DNA from: Metridium senile
Taxonomy: Eukaryota > Cnidaria > Anthozoa > Actiniaria > Metridiidae
Direction of reading: 5' to 3'
DNA length: 64,000 nucleotides
NCBI GenBank assembly: GCA_949775045.1
Contig: OX459098.1
Location: 21,496,375-21,560,374 of the forward strand
This document shows, one piece after another, positions 61,594 to 64,000 of this stretch (position 1 is its first letter; each line of letters starts with the position of its first letter). Made by a program: the position numbers and the translations under genes. The notes under the pieces were generated by a model. It worked only from the letters and a program-made list of their open reading frames with translations, did no database searches and was not told the DNA's origin.

Positions 61594-62261
61594 CAGTGAA
61601 TAACATGGAACATTAACTTTATCAGCATACCAATCTGTAGGATAGGAGTGGATTTTGTTGTATTTGTTTTACTTATTTACAAAATTACCAAAGCACTTTT
61701 CATATTTTTCATAGTCTAACATTAACAAAAAATGTCCAGCGATGTATATTAATCGCCAATCGACGTTTACAATTTGAACGAATTATTAAATATTTAAAAC
61801 GCAGTTTATATTTCATTACATTTTTAAAGGTTTATGATAACTATAAGTCTGAGCCAACTAGCCTATAACATGTAAACGTTTTTTAGTGCATGTAAACGAT
61901 GTATGTAGAGCTAGAGTCGGTGTCACTATCGGTAAAACACAACCCATGCTAGCTGGCCGTTAAAATAACAACTGCACGCTTCAGTTGGTTTGAAGTCAAA
62001 GCTGCACAAGGAGTGTGAAAAAAGCAGCACATGAAAAATATGGACAGCGTTGTGTGAATGAACTAATTTTGACGCGGGGTGTAGTCAGTCATAACGGGTA
62101 TTAGCGATTAGTTGATTAGGTTCTTGATCGATCCTTGTTTTAATAATTAAACATTAAAATTTGAACTAATAATATTCCTAGACTCTTTTGTCTTTTATCA
62201 GCAAGTGGCAGCTGAGCTCGTTTACACCAAAAATGTGTGTTACTGCCGTTCGAGTCAATAT
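61594..62261 (+). other. Gene C 3' flank
   Basis: Closely similar to the gene B flank from 33590, with an ATTAAA at 61785 that may be the polyadenylation signal. No gene is seen. Confidence 0.5.
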
Positions 62262-62555
62262 GTACTATATACAATATGAGTGGCCGATCTGTATGAAATA
62301 TACAGTGGCGAGTCGAAGACGAGCCACTGTATATCTCATACAGATCGGCCACTCATATTGTATAATACTTATGTAACTCCAACATTAGTTCTTTAATATT
62401 TTACTAAAATTGTCAAGATAAAAGTAAATCTGGCCGAGAAAATTCAAGTTAAAACTTATGCATATCAGGACGAATCTAGTGTATCGGATATACAACCTCC
62501 GTCACGGACTTGAATTCTTTTGTCAATTGCTCATGAATTATTCATGAATTTTATA
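62262..62555 (+). mobile_element. Insertion in gene C 3' flank, carrying a 40-bp hairpin
   Basis: The gene B flank runs straight from AGTAAATATG to ATAACAGAAAAGTGA, while gene C has about 290 extra bases here. At its left is a hairpin with arms 62270-62309 and 62323-62362 and loop GAGTCGAAGACGA. A related copy with a single arm is in gene C intron 1 at 44586-44830. Confidence 0.65.
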
Positions 62556-62759
62556 CAACAGAAAAATGAGTGTTTCTGACTTTTCGGTCTTCAATCCTTC
62601 GTCAAATTTTATCCCCTCTTGCAACTATGAAGATTGTTTTAATGTGATGTCATAGTTAAATAGGGCAAAATTTAACTTAAACTAGACGCTCTATGAGCGT
62701 GAAGTCGGGCTAGTCATAAAATCAACACGTGAAGTTAAACAATTCTAATTTTATGTTAT

Positions 62760-63440
62760 AGAATCAGTGATCCCAGGATTATGCGATTTTTTCCAGCAAA
62801 TTATGCACTATTTTTTGGCAAATAAAGCGCCAAAAATCGCAAATTATGCGCCGATTATAATGCGAATTTCGTAATATTGCAGAGTATTCTTTAGCAAAAA
62901 CGTTTCGTGGAACTTACGATTTACGAATGTAAACCAGTAAATCAACAAAGTTAGTAAGGCAACAAAACAACTTATTGACTGACCTGCTACGATTTTAATT
63001 CGTTTATTTTTCTTTTACAAACTCATTTGTATGTTTTTTTTTCTTTTTGTTTTACTTCAACAACATTATCCATCATTGAAAACACAGCAAAGAAAGACTT
63101 TTGCCGCCAAAAAAAAATCGATATTTTCTTTTCCAAGCTGTGATTGGCAATCTTTCATCCAATCATGGCGCGTGTTATATGAAAAACTAGAGCATAGGCC
63201 CAAACGGCCACCAGCATGTAACACCTTGTTGATTTTCGATATCGTGATTGCTTTTGCAAAGAAAATCGATGGATTTTTGCTGTGAAATTGTAAAATTTAT
63301 GGCGAAAAAGATTACATGCATCTTCTGTGGTAAGAAAAAACATATTTTATTGATGTATTGATCAAAATTTGTGAATATTATGCGTCGTTATGCGCTTTTT
63401 CAAGATGAATCGGCGCATAATTTAATTTCGGGAGCCCTGT
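62760..63440. mobile_element. Possible hAT-like element remnant
   Basis: Left TCCCAGGATTATGCGAT and right GCGCATAATTTAATTTCGGG, followed by AGCCCTG, are partly inverted, and AATTATGCGCC words recur inside. The ends are too divergent to fix. The frames at 63031-63285 and 63155-63343 show no known domain. Confidence 0.3.
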
Positions 63441-63522
63441 ACTGAATGAACATTTCACGTGACTTTGGGCTTCCTGTGTTCGTTCCCGAAGCATCATGGG
63501 GGACTAAAACGCGACATGATAG

Positions 63523-63562
63523 ATAGGTAGGTAGGTAGGTAGGTAGGTAGGTAGGTAGGTAG
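63523..63562 (+). repeat. (GGTA)n microsatellite at a LINE 3' end
   Basis: Uninterrupted GGTA units directly precede a TAATAAATAATAAAG stretch and the 3' end of the minus-strand LINE. Read on the LINE's strand it is a TACC tail. Confidence 0.8.
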
Positions 63563-64000
63563 TAATAAATAATAAAGACTTTTATTTAATCACGGTAATT
63601 CTATCAATATAACCTAAATACAAATACTTAAATTGGTCTACCTAGAGGCCGTACATGTAGTTAAAATTAAACTAAAATTACTAATTTATAATACAAGCGA
63701 ATTATGTTATCTATGTTTAAAGCTAAAATATATTTACGACTATATCAACTGTTGTCAATGCACGATTTATATGACTTGATCTGCTTTTTAAAGATGTTAA
63801 GCGAACGTTCTTCTTTAAGTGATTCTGGTAGGGAATTCCAAAGCTTTGCGCCAGTAAAAGCAAAGCTGTTTCTATAGTAACTTGTTTTAGCTTTTGGAAT
63901 TTTTAGATCATTTGAAGAACGCCTCAAATCGTATGAATTTTTGCAGATGTGTCGTGGAAACATATCGGTTAGATAAGGAAGGGCTAAACCATTCACGATC
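63563..64000 (-). mobile_element. 3' end of a CR1/L2-like LINE, cut by the window edge
   Basis: The minus-strand frame at 63745-63996 encodes the typical C-terminus of such ORF2 proteins: RRSSNDLKIPKAKT, then FTGAKLWNSLPESLKEE and FKKQIKSYK. It runs off the right edge; the rest of the polymerase should lie to the right. It belongs to a different family from the intron 3 LINE. Confidence 0.7.

Noticed and set aside
63031..63343. Overlapping frames on both strands as a small gene
   Set aside because: No recognisable domain; AT-rich DNA within a probable decayed transposon.

Overview
The window looks like nuclear DNA of a cnidarian, most likely an anthozoan (coral or sea anemone). It is AT-rich, has small exons split by GT-AG introns, many short inverted-repeat transposons, tRNA-derived repeats, CR1/L2-like LINEs and a DIRS retrotransposon. 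The taxon is inferred from the repeat and gene style; no marker gene proves it. There is no prokaryotic gene organisation, rRNA gene or CRISPR array. The backbone is a head-to-tail array of three paralogous plus-strand genes, here called A, B and C. Each is built from the same 15 exons: exon 1 encodes a DUF4470-like N-terminal domain, exons 2-14 encode about 650 residues of a middle region I cannot name, and exon 15 encodes an array of MYND zinc fingers. I placed the splice sites by aligning the three copies. Every junction keeps phase, giving 1127 codons for B, 1543 for C and 832 for the visible part of A. Layout: 1-6273 is a 3.6-kb inverted-repeat element plus intron 1 of gene A, whose exon 1 is not in the window. 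Gene A exons 2-15 lie at 6274-15804 (two fingers). Gene B lies at 17875-32959 (two fingers before a stop codon, three finger remnants after it). 33.6-41.4 kb is intergenic and holds a nearly full-length 4.8-kb DIRS element nested inside an older inverted-repeat element. A broken extra exon 1 lies at 41564-42139. Gene C lies at 43404-61440 (one truncated and six complete fingers, then a stop and a degenerate eighth finger). The rest is C's 3' flank, ending in a LINE fragment at the window edge. History read from the sequence: A and C share intron 1 sequence and the same LINE insertion in intron 3, so they are closer to each other over their 5' and middle parts. B and C share exon 15 structure and 3' flank, so C is a mosaic, probably through gene conversion or unequal crossing-over. 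The finger arrays differ by whole units, and one B finger looks like a hybrid of two adjacent C fingers. Likely role: MYND fingers usually bind short proline-rich peptides in partner proteins, and DUF4470 occurs in the axonemal dynein assembly factor DNAAF3 and in MYND proteins of fungi and invertebrates. A protein-scaffolding role for a rapidly changing family is therefore plausible, but it is inference. The introns are packed with non-autonomous elements whose ends and target duplications can be read directly.
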